A stretch of DNA of 64,000 nt, from the NCBI RefSeq assembly GCF_026210795.1, contig NC_089436.1, forward strand, positions 1,426,001 through 1,490,000. The letters are read 5' to 3'. The notes beneath the pieces were generated by a model. The model saw only the letters and a list, made by a program, of their open reading frames with translations. It did not search any database and was not told the DNA's origin. Below are positions 47,124-58,249 of this stretch, one piece after another. Position 1 is the stretch's first letter; the number at the start of each line of letters is the position of its first letter. Source of the DNA: Rhizophagus irregularis. Taxonomy: Eukaryota; Glomeromycota; Glomeromycetes; Glomerales; Glomeraceae. A program made the position numbers and the translations under genes.

Positions 47124-47968
47124 TACATTATTATGATTTTTTTCTTTTTTAGCTAATTAACCAATAAAATTTAAAAAAAAAAGTAAGGTAAAAATTATTA
47201 GTAAAGAACCAATTTTCTATAATAACCTTTATTATAAGTAAGCAAAATTCTGTACTATCAGATAGGAAAACCTTCTAAAGAAGCAATTCAAATTCTTTGA
47301 TTTCATAGTTCTACTACCTATTTATTAAAATTGATTAATATAATAACTATTGTATTTTTTCTAATTCTTGATCTTTATAATAATCATATGATCCTATTTC
47401 TTAAGACATGAAAAAATGTTGAATTGGAACCAGATGAAAAGGATGTTGTATAAAGTTATTTTACAAACATTATCCTAAAATACTGGTTCATATTCAGTCA
47501 TAACTAATATGATTTATTTTGGTAAAGCATACTATTATTTTTTCTTAGTTAACTAAGTCTTATTATCTAATATCATATATTTATTTGTATTTAATTTTGT
47601 TCTACTATTGGAAGGAATTAAGGGAGTATTATAATTACTACTTATATTTAAATTTCTAAAGGCTATTTCTATAAAAGTAAAAATCTGTCTTTTTTCTTTT
47701 AGAATATAGAATATGGCTTTAGCATTTAATTTTGTGAAACTCTTAACAGAATTCTTTATTAAAGAAATCAGTTGCATATCATCTAATTGATATTTGTTAT
47801 TTTTAATAATTTTTATATTCATCAGTAAAATTTTATTTGATACTAGCATTCTGTTGATATTAACATTACAGCTTATTTTAGAATATCTGCTACTATATAA
47901 ATTAGATTTAATTTATAATTTTATAAATTATCATTATATATTTGACTTAATTTTAACTTATTATTTAA
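47124..47968. other. AT-rich spacer
   Basis: No gene is supported. A minus-strand open frame at 47553-47849 (MLVSNKILLMNIKIIKNNKY) may be a coding relic because its composition is not purely AT-driven, but no motif is recognised. Confidence 0.4.
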
Positions 47969-48728
47969 TTCGTGATCTGTCTCCGAACCAGTAAAAACTA
48001 CTAATAAATTTTGGGAAACTGGTTTTACAAATTAATTATCCCTTAAATGGCTTTTGAGCTGATTTGCCCAGAATTTTTTTTTTTTAAGTGTTATATAATA
48101 ATGTTCTGAGTATATTGAATGATAAATTTGCATCGTCAAATATTAATATTACAAGTTTGATCAACATATACTGCCATTTAAGGTTACGTTGTTATACAAA
48201 TTGGCGATATTGCCTAAAAAGTAACCAGCTAAATTTGTATTACAACCCAGCTGAAAAATAGTGTAACCAATTGCTTAAAACTGAGGGAATCAAAGATCCA
48301 TCAAAAATTTTTACATTGAACGATTAGTTAAAAAATTTTTTCTTTAGCGACGCTAGATTCCTGCCTTTAAAAATGCCATAATTATTCAATACAAGAGGTA
48401 GGACAATCACAAAATTAATATTTTTTTATTAAAATATTATTTATATGCTGGTAAATAATTTATTTAAAGGTTATAAACAAGAAAAAACAAAAAAAAGTAT
48501 TAAAATTATTTATTTCTATTAAACACAGGTTGTCGGTGTATCTAGTAATTTTGAATAGTTAATACTTTTGGAATGTCAGTTCTTCTACTCTAATAATTTG
48601 TAAGTTCATTTCACATTTTCTGCGTGCTATATCTATTACTCTTATCTGAATTTCTCACTAAATTAATTTGCAAAATAATTCCCCAAAATGTATTGGTAGA
48701 TTTCACTGGTTTGGAGACGGATCACGAA
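47969..48728. mobile_element. TTAA-flanked element with about 55-base inverted ends
   Basis: The left end TTCGTGATCTGTCTCCGAAC and the right end (reverse complement TTCGTGATCCGTCTCCAAAC) match with few differences for about 55 bases. Both sides are bordered by TTAA (47965-47968 and 48729-48732). This pattern recalls piggyBac-type targets, but piggyBac ends usually start CCC, so the assignment is weak. The 760-base interior has no coding capacity. Confidence 0.7.
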
Positions 48729-48989
48729 TTAATAGTTATAAACATAGTTATATTTAATTATAAAATAGATTAATAAGAAAAAATAATTGTTATTAATAAA
48801 AAAATTATTTAATTTTTCTTTATTAAAATAAGATTTAATTATTTAAATTTTCAAATCCTTTATTTATTTTTTTGCTTTATTATAAAATTTGCTTTATTTT
48901 TATAATTTTTAAATATTCTAATATATATAAAGTTCAAAATTTCTAATTTTAATTGGAAAAAAAATTCCTCTCTAGTCATATAATTAGTA

Positions 48990-50158
48990 AAGACCCTGGA
49001 TATCACATATATAACTCATAACTGATCTGCATAAATTTAGCATTTTTTGCTCCTGCTAAAATAAACCTAATTTACTAAAAATCAAATTATCACATTTTAA
49101 ATCTATACTAATTTTCTAAAACTCAAAATATGAGTTATAGTAAAATTCTAAATAATATAAGTTTAAATTTGCTTAATAAAATATAATTTTAGTTTATTAA
49201 AATTATTTGTAAATCAGTAAATTTAATTGTCAATTTAAACTTTCATTTGTTTTATCTTCAAGTAATGCAGTTGCAATAAGTCATGTATAATTACAATTAT
49301 TTATAATTGCAAAAAAATAAGTCATTATATTATATTTGTTAGTTTGAGATGTAATATCAAAAAATAGAATATCATAATAATACATTCATAAAAATTGTTG
49401 ATCTGATGTCATCTATAATAATCCACATAATTATCATTCAATTCCATTAAATTTAGTTTTTATAAACCAATATGAGTCATTTATTTGTTGTAAATATAAA
49501 ATTTTATTAAATTTGAAGTATCAAATTCAATTCTTGATAATAATTTCTTTTTTAAAATTTAGATGGCATTATATAAATTTTTCTATTAGATTTTTCTTTT
49601 AAGAAACTTTTCTCTTAAAAGCCAATTAATGGTTTATATGCCAATTATTTTATTTTGTATACAAAAATCTATAAATTGAATCATATCTTTACCAAGCTTA
49701 CGATATTTAGTAATATTAGTTGAAGAAAAAAGTATCATTTGATGATTGTATTTATCAACACAGTAATGAACAAAATTCTTAAAGAGTTTTTTAAAAGATT
49801 TCCATTAACTCTCCATTTATATTCTGTAACTTTAGACTGGTGATTTCTTTGATTATTTGTTTATAGTTACTTGCATAATAATATTTCTAATTAATTTTTC
49901 ATAGGATTTTATTATCATTATTTTCAGTTCTTTTCTGCTAAATACTAAAACCTTTCTTTAACATATAATCATTTAAAAATTTCTCTGCTTTATTCCAAAT
50001 TTGAAAAGTTTATTCTAAAGTTAAGTTTGAAATTGGATTTTCAATATCTTTTTAGATAAAAAATTGACAATTAGAAAATTTTGATGTTGTTTATCATGTA
50101 ATAATTCAACATTTGTTAAAGTTTCATTCAAAGAAAAATTAAAAATTTTTTCAGTCAT
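48990..50158 (-). pseudogene. MULE transposase remnant with FAR1-type N-terminus
   Basis: From an ATG at 50158 the minus strand carries, in order but in several frames with stops, the layout of FAR1/MULE transposases: MTEKIFNFSLNETLTNVELL, a FAR1-like block (IWNKAEKFLNDYMLKKGFSI), a short EYKWRVNGNLL-type zinc-cluster end, VDKYNHQMILFSSTNITKYR, then a DDE-core block with the first aspartate (DILFFDITSQTNKYNMTYFF) near 49340-49380. The third acidic residue region is not recognisable. It is strongly decayed, with many stops and frame changes, hence old. Plain cut-and-paste DNA transposon of the Mutator-like superfamily. Confidence 0.65.
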
Positions 50159-51570
50159 TTCTATAATGAGAAATTGTATAACAAGTAACAAAAAAAGTTT
50201 ACAATTGTAAAGTTTATTGTAATATGTAAAGCAAGCTTTTTATATGATTTATACAAATCATATGGAATCAGTATCATGTAAAAGAAGAAAATTTACCTCT
50301 GGTGAAATGTAATTATTTCCTATAAAGTTAATTTATAAATTAAAATTAATTATAATTTTTATTTTATATTTTTAAAGAATATAAAATAATTTTTTCAAAT
50401 ACATCTAAAAGGATTAATTACCATTAAAAACTTGCAATAATCTATATATTTTTAATGATAAGATTTGAAAAATTAAATTCAAATCTTCAAAATCTAATCA
50501 AAATATTTTTCCATAATTTTTTTCTTGACTTATAATTGGATTATCTTTTCTTTATATAAGCAAATATATGATTTTTAAATTTCAATATAGAATTGCAATT
50601 TTTTATATTATAAAATATCTTTTGCAACTTTATTTTTATATTTTCTGTAATAAAACTAAAAATATATCCTATTAATTTATATAATATATATTTAATATCT
50701 TTTTCATCATTAGTTATAAATGGAACTTTTAGTATAAGTAAATGAAGTAATATTTATTACAATTAAATTATTTACAAAGTTTTACAAAGTTATCAATTTG
50801 TTAATAATTCACTTTTAAAAAAAATCTTTTTATTATAAATTGAAGCTGGCAATTTATAAATAAAATATAATATTTTGTGTAAATTTTTACTAAATTTTAT
50901 AGTTTTATTATTATTTTTTTTATAATAATTTTCATATAATTTTTTATTTGATGATTTTTTTTCAAATTTTTTAAATTTAGATTTTTTTCTTTAAATAGTT
51001 TTTCAGATAATTTTAGATTTTTTTTTATCATAATAATCTCGGATTTTTTTATCAGGTAGCCCTTCAATTAGTTTTCAGATTAATTTTAAATTTTTTTCAT
51101 CAGATAGCCTCTCAAGCTGGTAATTTTTTATATAATCTCAAATTTTTTTTATCAAATACCTCTTTAGTTAGTTTCTTAGGTAATTTTAGATCTTTCCAAT
51201 AGATAATAATTCTAGATTTTCTTTATAAAAACTTCTCTTTAAATATTTTAAATATCTGATATTCTGACTTTTTATCAAGTTTATCTTTATTCTTTCTATA
51301 TAAGTTAATACTGTATCATTAATATTTATTTTCTTTATTTTTCTTTTTTTTTATCTTCATTATCATTATTTATATCATTACTGTTATTTTTATCAAAACT
51401 ATTATCTTTATTATCCTTAACATTTGTTTTAAAAGTTAATAATTAAGTAGAAAAAAAGATTATATTTTAATAAAACTTAACTAAAGTTTTAATATTAATA
51501 GAATTATCAGTAATAGTATTACAAGTACTTTCTATAAAATAAGAAAAACAATTACTTTCATACTTTTTTG
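50159..51570. other. AT-rich spacer with weak tandem repeats
   Basis: No gene. From about 50,960 to 51,250 an irregular 60-70 base unit recurs (TTTTCAGATAATTTTAGATT / TTATCAGGTAGCC / TCATCAGATAGCC), a decayed tandem repeat. Confidence 0.45.
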
Positions 51571-51873
51571 GGTATCCGATCAAAATCTCGACAGTCACTT
51601 GCACGACTAACACAAGATCGACAACAAAATCTCGACAATCCAAAATCTCGGCAATCCAAAATCCCTACAAGTCATTATATCGACAATTTTGTAATGTGTA
51701 TTCTAATAAAAAAATTTGTTGCAATATGTATAATATTTAGTTTAAATATGTTATAATTTTGTCGGGATTTTGACTTGTCAGGATTTTGACTTGTCAAAGA
51801 TATTGGATTGTCGAGATTTTGATGTCGGTCTTGTGTCAGTCGCTCAAATGATTTTCGAGATTTCGTACCAAAC
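51571..51873. mobile_element. MULE-like MITE of family B, copy 1
   Basis: 303 bases. Starts GGTATCCGATCAAAATCTCG and ends with imperfect inverted sequence ...GAGATTTCGTACCAAAC. CTTTTTTG lies on both sides (51563-51570 and 51874-51881), an 8-base target duplication. Almost the same sequence lies at 54364-54664. Repeated internal words ATCTCGACAATCC and their complements make it foldable. Confidence 0.88.
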
Positions 51874-52174
51874 CTTTTTTGTTATTAGTTAATTTCTGCA
51901 AAATTAAGGAAAGAATTCGGAATTATAAAGAATTGATTCTATTTTAAAAATAAACTTATGCACTTTATTTGAGAATGATGCAATAATTAATTAATTATGC
52001 AAAGAGAAAATTATAGCATTACAAAAGATTGATTGTTTTTTTTAGTATTTTGTAATAACGATGCTCATTAATGATTATTTATAAGTATACCTATTTGGTG
52101 AATGGTATAATAATGTATATTAATATATATTACCTATTATCTCAGCTGTAATTGTTATTGGGGTAAAAAACTAA
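51874..52174. other. Short spacer before secreted-protein gene
   Basis: AT-rich 3' flank of the secreted-protein gene. No gene or repeat other than the right target duplication of the preceding MITE. Confidence 0.4.
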
Positions 52175-52885
52175 TCATTTTTTTCCAACACTTTTTACAA
52201 CAACATTAGTTACAGCACTTTTTGAACCACTTGTATCAGCACTTTGACCACTTGTATCAGCACTTAGACCAGGTCCATCTCTTAGGAATCTACATTCTCC
52301 GTAACCTAATTCTTCAATTTCCCAAGAATTGTGGTCGGAACCAAAAAATACTATACACGTATCACTTGTATAATCGTGATCAATATAATACCAATAAGGA
52401 GTATCTTGTTGCGTACGAAAATTAATTCGATATGGTGTAGTACTATCTAAAGTTTGCAAAGTTATAATGTCATTTTTCGGAACTACTCCTGAATCACCAT
52501 TTTGGGGCATATGACCTCCACAATAGAAATTAATATATTCATCATGATGACTTAGACCACCAGGTATATAGGTTATGAAATTATGATTCGAATCTTCCAT
52601 CCAAAGACTACAAACATCATAGTCTGTAAAAAAAAAAAATAAGAATAATTAATATACAATTTTTTATAAATTTAATCATTAAATTTAAGACTTTCTTACT
52701 ATTTCCAAAGAGTGGCAAGACTAGAACCTCGAATGCTATTATATATCAAATAAATAAATTAAATTGTTATAAAGAATCGATTTAATATATATTTAAAAAA
52801 CATTACCTTCAGTGCCTGGTACAAAAGGTGTGATACCCATTAGACAGAAGATAATGGTAAGAATGAAAAAAGTTAGATGTTGCAT
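52175..52885 (-). CDS. Small secreted protein of unknown function
   Basis: Three exons (52885-52807, 52735-52700, 52623-52175), 187 residues. The N-terminus MQHLTFFILTIIFCLMGITP is a classical signal peptide. The mature part is rich in Tyr, Asp, His and Gly (YDVCSLWMEDSNHNF, YIPGGLSHHDEYINFYCGGH, TQQDTPYWYYIDHDYTSDTC) and has four cysteines that could pair in two bonds. The C-terminus has a short repeat SADTSGQSADTSG and a basic end. I recognise no family; the overall look suggests a beta-sandwich extracellular domain, which is only an impression. Exon 2 is 36 bases but keeps frame. An apoplastic or symbiotic-interface role is a guess based on secretion alone. Confidence 0.75.
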
Positions 52886-53703
52886 GATGGAAATTGCTAT
52901 TGATATATTAATGATGTTTTAATTTTCTTCAAGATGTAATAACAATTTATCTCAAGTTCCATTGAGAAAGGTATGTGCATATATATATAATTTTTTAGTG
53001 AAAAAGAAATCATAGTTATACTTTTTCATTTTCGTACTAAATCTATTAAATCTATTGAAATGAAAAATTGAAATATGCATGAATCTTTGCTTCATTCTTA
53101 GTGTGAAAATGGTATATCTCAATTAAATAACAATAACACCTCTATAAAAAATTTTATCCGTTATTTCTGTAATAACTCCGTAAAATGAATAACGATAAAT
53201 TCCGTTATTAATTCCGGAAATATGAGCCTTTTACGGAAAAAAGATTAAATATAAAAAACGGATCGACTTTTTTTACAGGGCACAAAAATGGAGTGTACTT
53301 CTTACCACAAATGAAAATAAACCTATTTTAGTAATTACAACGAATTCGCTATGCCGAAAATGTAGTACATTTGTTTATTTCATTATTTGACATTTTTGAC
53401 ATATTGTGAGATTGGAAAAAATTAGACCAATTAAATTATCGGCCCATTCTAATCAATGATGATTTAGGCCAGTGGAACATGGTTTGATTGAAAATTTACT
53501 CATTTTATAAAAGTAATTTGGGTATATCATGTGATAGATACTAATATAGATTTATAAATTACGTGATACAATTTTAATTTTTTTTCATAAATACTTTAGC
53601 AGAATAGCATTTATTAAGGTACGGAGTAAACCCGCGTGTCGTAACGCCATGATGATCGCATCAAATTACAGCTTATTCGAATGGTAAATTAAAATGGTGT
53701 TTA
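52886..53703. other. Upstream spacer of the secreted-protein gene
   Basis: AT-rich. Around 53150-53270 the words TCCGTTATT and TTTACGGAA recur, an inverted-repeat-like patch. No gene. Confidence 0.4.
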
Positions 53704-54179
53704 TCGCCGTTTTCAGAAATATGTGTATTTGTTATTTTGTAAAAGTAGTTCACGTGCAAAATTCGAAACTCGAAATTTTGTGTAACAATTAAAAATTATC
53801 CAATAATATTTATCCAGATTTCACGTGCTAACTATTAATAATTAATTATCACACCTTCGCGTACAAAAAACAATTACAATGAGTAATTGCGAAGTTGAAA
53901 AACCAGAAACCTTTAGTATAAATGTATAATATTAAATAGGAACCTGTTATATACATGTCAAAAGTGCCTTTACTGTAATACTATTAAACCAACAATGCAA
54001 CAAACTTTTCTTATCTTTTACAAGTGAATCTAAAATCTGTAATATCAAATGTTTAATCAATAAATAATTTATCAATTAATAAATTAAACATTAGTAATAG
54101 TTAGGGCGAACCATATTACTTTTAATTATTAATATTTATCTTAATCAATAAAGTAATTTTACAATAATAATAAATCAAA

Positions 54180-54464
54180 ATAAATACATTTAAAACAACA
54201 AGATTCAGTTTTTCTTCTTCCTTGACGACCTTTAAATGGATGAATTACACACAATCCCAATGATCATAAATTCTTCTGATCTCATACACAGTAGAAACGC
54301 CAATGTAAAGACTAAGAGCAGTTTCTATTGCTGAAAACCCATCAAGTTGATGGTAAATGATACGGTATCCGATCAAAATCTCGACAGTCACTTGCACGAC
54401 TAACACAAGATCGACAACAAAATCTCGACAATCCAAAATCTCGGCAATCCAAAATCCCGACAAG
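54180..54464 (-). pseudogene. Tc1/IS630-type transposase fragment (helix-turn-helix part)
   Basis: Minus-strand reading gives GFSAIETALSLYIGVSTVYE and RRIYDHWDC and then, after a one-frame shift, VIHPFKGRQGRRKT. The second piece matches the basic linker (R-G-R-P-R type) that follows the first helix-turn-helix of Tc1/mariner/IS630 transposases. No DDE residues can be found downstream. The family B MITE interrupts the coding region just upstream (higher coordinates). Non-functional. Confidence 0.6.
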
Positions 54465-54664
54465 TCATTATATCGACAATTTTGTGATGTGTGTTCTAAT
54501 AAAATAATTTTTGCAATATGTAATATTTAGTTTAAATGTGTTATAATTTTGTCGGGATTTTGACTTATCAGGATTTTGACTTGTCAAGATATTGGATTGT
54601 CGAGATTTTGTTGTCGGTCTTGTATCAGTCGCTCAAATGATTTTTGAGATTTCGTACCAAAACC
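54364..54664. mobile_element. MULE-like MITE of family B, copy 2, nested in a transposon relic
   Basis: 301 bases, about 93-95% like the copy at 51571-51873 by eye and in the same orientation. AAATGATAC stands exactly on both sides (54355-54363 and 54665-54673), a perfect 9-base target duplication as made by Mutator-like transposases. It interrupts the transposase region of the Tc1-like relic. No coding capacity. Confidence 0.92.
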
Positions 54665-55389
54665 AAATGATACACCATCTTATATCATTACTTAAAGTCT
54701 ACCATGTTAATGCTAAATATTTTAAAAGATGATAAATAAGTAAAATTTAAAACGAAATTAAATCACAATAAGAACCAGAATAGTCTATAATAGTTTTAAA
54801 TTTTCAAAAAAATGTTTCAGAAAAAAAAATCATGCAATATACCTCAGTAAGCAAGAATTATAAGAATCTCAACAAAGTACCGTGAGTTTCGTGATAAAGT
54901 AACTATCTATATATCATAAAATTTATATTAAAATCTTGTATAAAGTAATATATTTATATGGAAAGGAAAAAATCGCGTATTATTATAACAACTTACTGTC
55001 TTGTAATATATTCGTAAAGTTTTAACGCTATAAATTCGCAAAAAAATCGCAAAAATTCTCGTAAATATTAGCAAGTTTCGCGGCAAAAGAACTTTTCATA
55101 TATTATAAAACTTATGTCAAAGCTTTATATAGAGCAGTATGTTCATATGGAAAAAAAAAATCGCGGTTTGTCTTAGTAAAGTGTAAAAGTTTTATATTCG
55201 GGAAAATTAAAATGTAAGTGATCACCGTGTGGCTTGGATTACACATATTTCTGAAAACGGCGATAAAGCCGATCGGATCTGATATTTTAAGCCTGGTGTT
55301 ATTTAAGCCATAAACATAGTGATCATAAGCCTCAATTCATATTATAAGATATTTCTATCATCATACCGAACAACTTTGAGGAAAAAAAA

Positions 55390-57029
55390 ATGGAAGAATC
55401 CCTTTCAAAAGAATGGCAAGATAATAAATCTGATCCTTCATTATCCGAACGAGAAAATCCTCTAAAATTATTAAAGTCAATTAATAAAACACAATTTATA
55501 ACATTTTTCGTAACATATCTTAGTTGGACGTTTGTTTCATTTGACTATTTCATAGTAACATTTACTTTACCTTATATCGCTAAAGATTTTAAGTTGAAAC
55601 CATCTGACGTTGCTGTAAGGTAATTATAATATTCATACTTAATAAATACAAAAATTGCGGGAGCACGTAAATTAAAATTAAATTTTAATTGTTTTATATT
55701 AGCATTACTCTTATGTTAACGTTTCGTCCATTAGGTGCATTAATATTTGGTTTATTATCAGACAAATATGGTAGAAAGTATCCGTTAATGGCGAATATTT
55801 TCATATTTAGTGGATTACAATTAGCTTCTGGATTTGCACCAAATTTTTTAACGTATTCCATTACAAGAGCAATATTCGGAATGGCTATGGGAGGTGAATG
55901 GGGATTAGGAGCTGCTCTTGCGATGGAAGCTTTACCACTTGAAAGTCGTGGGTATTTATTTATTAATTTTTTGTCTATCATCGTTAAAAGTTAAAATTGG
56001 TTGTCAAATATCGATCTCTATTTCAGGTTATTATCGGGTATTTTACAAGAGGGTTATGCTCTTGGATTTCTCCTTGCAGCGGTAGTATATTATGCTGTTA
56101 TTACAAATTGGGGATGGCGCACTACATATTACATAGGATCGTTCCCAATTCTCCTAGTTTTAATAATATATTTTTTAGTACCAGAATCAGAAGAATGGAA
56201 AAGACTGCATGCAGAACGTAAAACAACTAAAATTAATCCACGTGAAAAAACTCGGTCAATCATAATAAATCATTGGAAAATATTTCTTTTCTCTATATTA
56301 CTAATGACGGCGTTAAATTTTATAGTTCATGGTATGATAATTTATAAATATATTGCAAAATGTATACAATTTGTAAATTAATAATATCTTTTTTTCTTTT
56401 TTTTTAAGGTTCGAAAGATTTGTACCCAACATTCTTAAATGTTCAACTTGATTTTACACCAGGTCAAATAACATTTATAACAATAATTGCAAATATAGGA
56501 TCAATAATAGGAGGATTTATAAATGGTTACATTTGCCATTTTCTTGGAAGAAAAAATGCGATGATAACCTTTACATTTTTGGCAGGATGTTTTTTACCTT
56601 TGTACGTTTTGCCAAGAAATTATATTGTGTTAACGATTGGTGCTTTTGCCGTATATCTTTGTATCGGTGTAAGTAAAAAATATACATATATTCATTTATT
56701 TGTGATATTACATCAGTGATCAGTAGTATAACAAGTATAACATTAAAAAAAAAATGATGTTAATGTATCTCTCACTTTACTAGGGTAGTTGGGGTTCTAT
56801 TCCAGCTTATTTGAACGAAATAGCACCAGTTGAATTACGCGGAACTTTTCCTGGATTAGTTTATCAAACTGGTACATTATTAGCTTCTTCTTCTGCGCAG
56901 ATTGAAGCATTTTTTGGTGAAATGATAAAAGAGGAAGGTAGTCCTGATTATGGGTTAACGATCGCTTTATTAACTTCTTTATTTGTTATAGTTATTATTA
57001 TTATTCTAAAATTCACTAATAACGTTTAG
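55390..57029 (+). CDS. JEN1-like carboxylate transporter (MFS, SHS family)
   Basis: Proton-coupled uptake of lactate/pyruvate-type monocarboxylates at the plasma membrane in characterised fungal members. Five exons (55390-55619, 55703-55951, 56027-56331, 56409-56668, 56784-57029), 429 residues with about 12 hydrophobic spans. MFS motif A appears as GLLSDKYGRKYPL between spans 2 and 3; span 4-5 has RAIFGMAMGGEWGLGAAL. The JEN signature N-x-x-[ST]-H-x-[ST]-Q-D-x-x-x-T is recognisable, with substitutions, as NFIVHGSKDLYPT at the span-7 junction, and ELRGTFPGLVYQTGTL fits span 11. The cytosolic loop after span 6 is short. The substrate cannot be fixed from sequence. It runs tail-to-tail with the 3D-domain gene. 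Confidence 0.85.
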
Positions 57030-57460
57030 ATGTGTAAATGATCATCGTGAATGTATTACGTACTACGTAAAAATCTTTGTTAACTATTTATGTTATAAAA
57101 TTTATTTCGCCATACAAATACAAAATTTATAAAAAAATCACGATTCCGGTGAAAAATGATATAATACTAATTATTTATTTATAAATAAAAAAAGTTAATA
57201 AAAGTTATCTCCTATCTTTATTATTGCCGATTTTATAATCGTACAATTTTAGCAGTGCATGCATACGACTGATTGAAAGGAATTTTTTTTCCGGAACCAA
57301 TAATATTTAGATTATTTCATTAAATTAAGATCATTTATTCGTTTATTCATTTAAAAAAAAAAGAAAAAATAATATCATTCGATACATTAATTAATAAAAG
57401 ACTATACATAAATAACAATCATTTATATTATATTGATTATCTAGTTCTAGATTTCTAAAA
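57030..57460. other. Convergent 3' spacer
   Basis: Between the carboxylate transporter (plus) and the 3D-domain gene (minus), so it should hold both polyadenylation regions. AT-rich, no gene. Confidence 0.4.
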
Positions 57461-58249
57461 TTATACAGTATAATTCTGAAGGGTGCATTTTTTTCCATCT
57501 GAAGCAGTTCCATCAAAAACTTGGACATTAGTAATACTTTTTTGTTTATCCAAAGTTTTGTAAGTGGATTCAGAAGCAACAAAAAAATCAATATGTTTTC
57601 CACCAAAACCGTGACCTCTATCTTCGACAATTACACATCCGTTATGACGTTTTCCACCGGGTAAGGCCAAATCTACAAGAGCTGGGATAAATAATAATTG
57701 GCCTGGACGAAGGTCATTAGCTGCTACAGTAATAAAAGGTCTGAGAGCATTTCCATTTGCTGCAAGACCGAACGGGAATTTTTTCTTGTCAAGTCTCACA
57801 AAACAGTTAAAAGAAGATCCACATGAACAATCTAATTAATTAATAAGTAAAGAAGAATTAATACTAAAATAATACAAGAATTTTTTTTTTTTATCCATAA
57901 ATTTATATTTACCATCAAAATTAAACACATCTCCAGATTTGCCACGGCCAGATCCTTCCGTTTTCATTTCGATAGCGAAGTCACGATTTACGGTCGCAAC
58001 CGTTCTTTTTTTACAATCTTTAAGTGTGACCACACTATTTGATTTGTGATCCACTTCATTTGCAACCCAATAATAAGTAAATACTGACTTATTTGAAATA
58101 AGTTTTGTAAAAGGAGAGGTGGCGCGTCTTTCAATTGTTGATGAAATCAACTCATCAGCAGAAAGTTGGGATGTTGGAAAAGAAAGAGATAAGGTTGCGA
58201 TCATCAAAGTGAAAGTAAGAATTAAGAGGAAGGCGAGGGATTTGAACAT
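57461..58249 (-). CDS. Secreted 3D-domain (double-psi beta-barrel) protein, paralogue 1
   Basis: Two exons (58249-57913, 57831-57461), 235 residues. Signal peptide MFKSLAFLLILTFTLMIATL. A lysine/serine-rich first half (VFTYYWVANEVDHKSNSVV, RDFAIEMKTEGSGRGKSGDV) is followed by a 3D-like domain whose three aspartates fall in VAANDLRPGQLLFI, HNGCVIVEDRGHGF and KHIDFFV, as in MltA/YabE/RlpA-type 3D folds. Cysteines in DCSCGSSFNC and NGC could form disulphides. Bacterial 3D domains cut or bind peptidoglycan and related barrels loosen walls; here a cell-wall or extracellular role is inferred. Its paralogue at 60137-60883 is arranged head-to-head with an intron in the same phase 1 position. Confidence 0.82.

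Larger units (their letters stand above)
53704..55263. mobile_element. Tc1/mariner-like transposon relic with 28-base inverted ends
   Basis: A 28-base segment at 53700-53727 (TTTATCGCCGTTTTCAGAAA...) is the exact reverse complement of 55240-55267. Taking TA as the target duplication (53702-53703, 55264-55265), the element starts TCGCCG and ends CGGCGA. About 1.25 kb remains once the inserted MITE of family B (54364-54664 plus its 9-base duplication) is discounted, typical for this superfamily. Inside, on the minus strand, is a transposase-type helix-turn-helix fragment. Most of the catalytic part is lost. CACGTG occurs at 53751 and 53822. Confidence 0.75.

Noticed and set aside
47553-47849. 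98-codon open frame on the minus strand
   Set aside because: No recognisable domain and no start or splice context; kept only as a possible relic in the spacer description.
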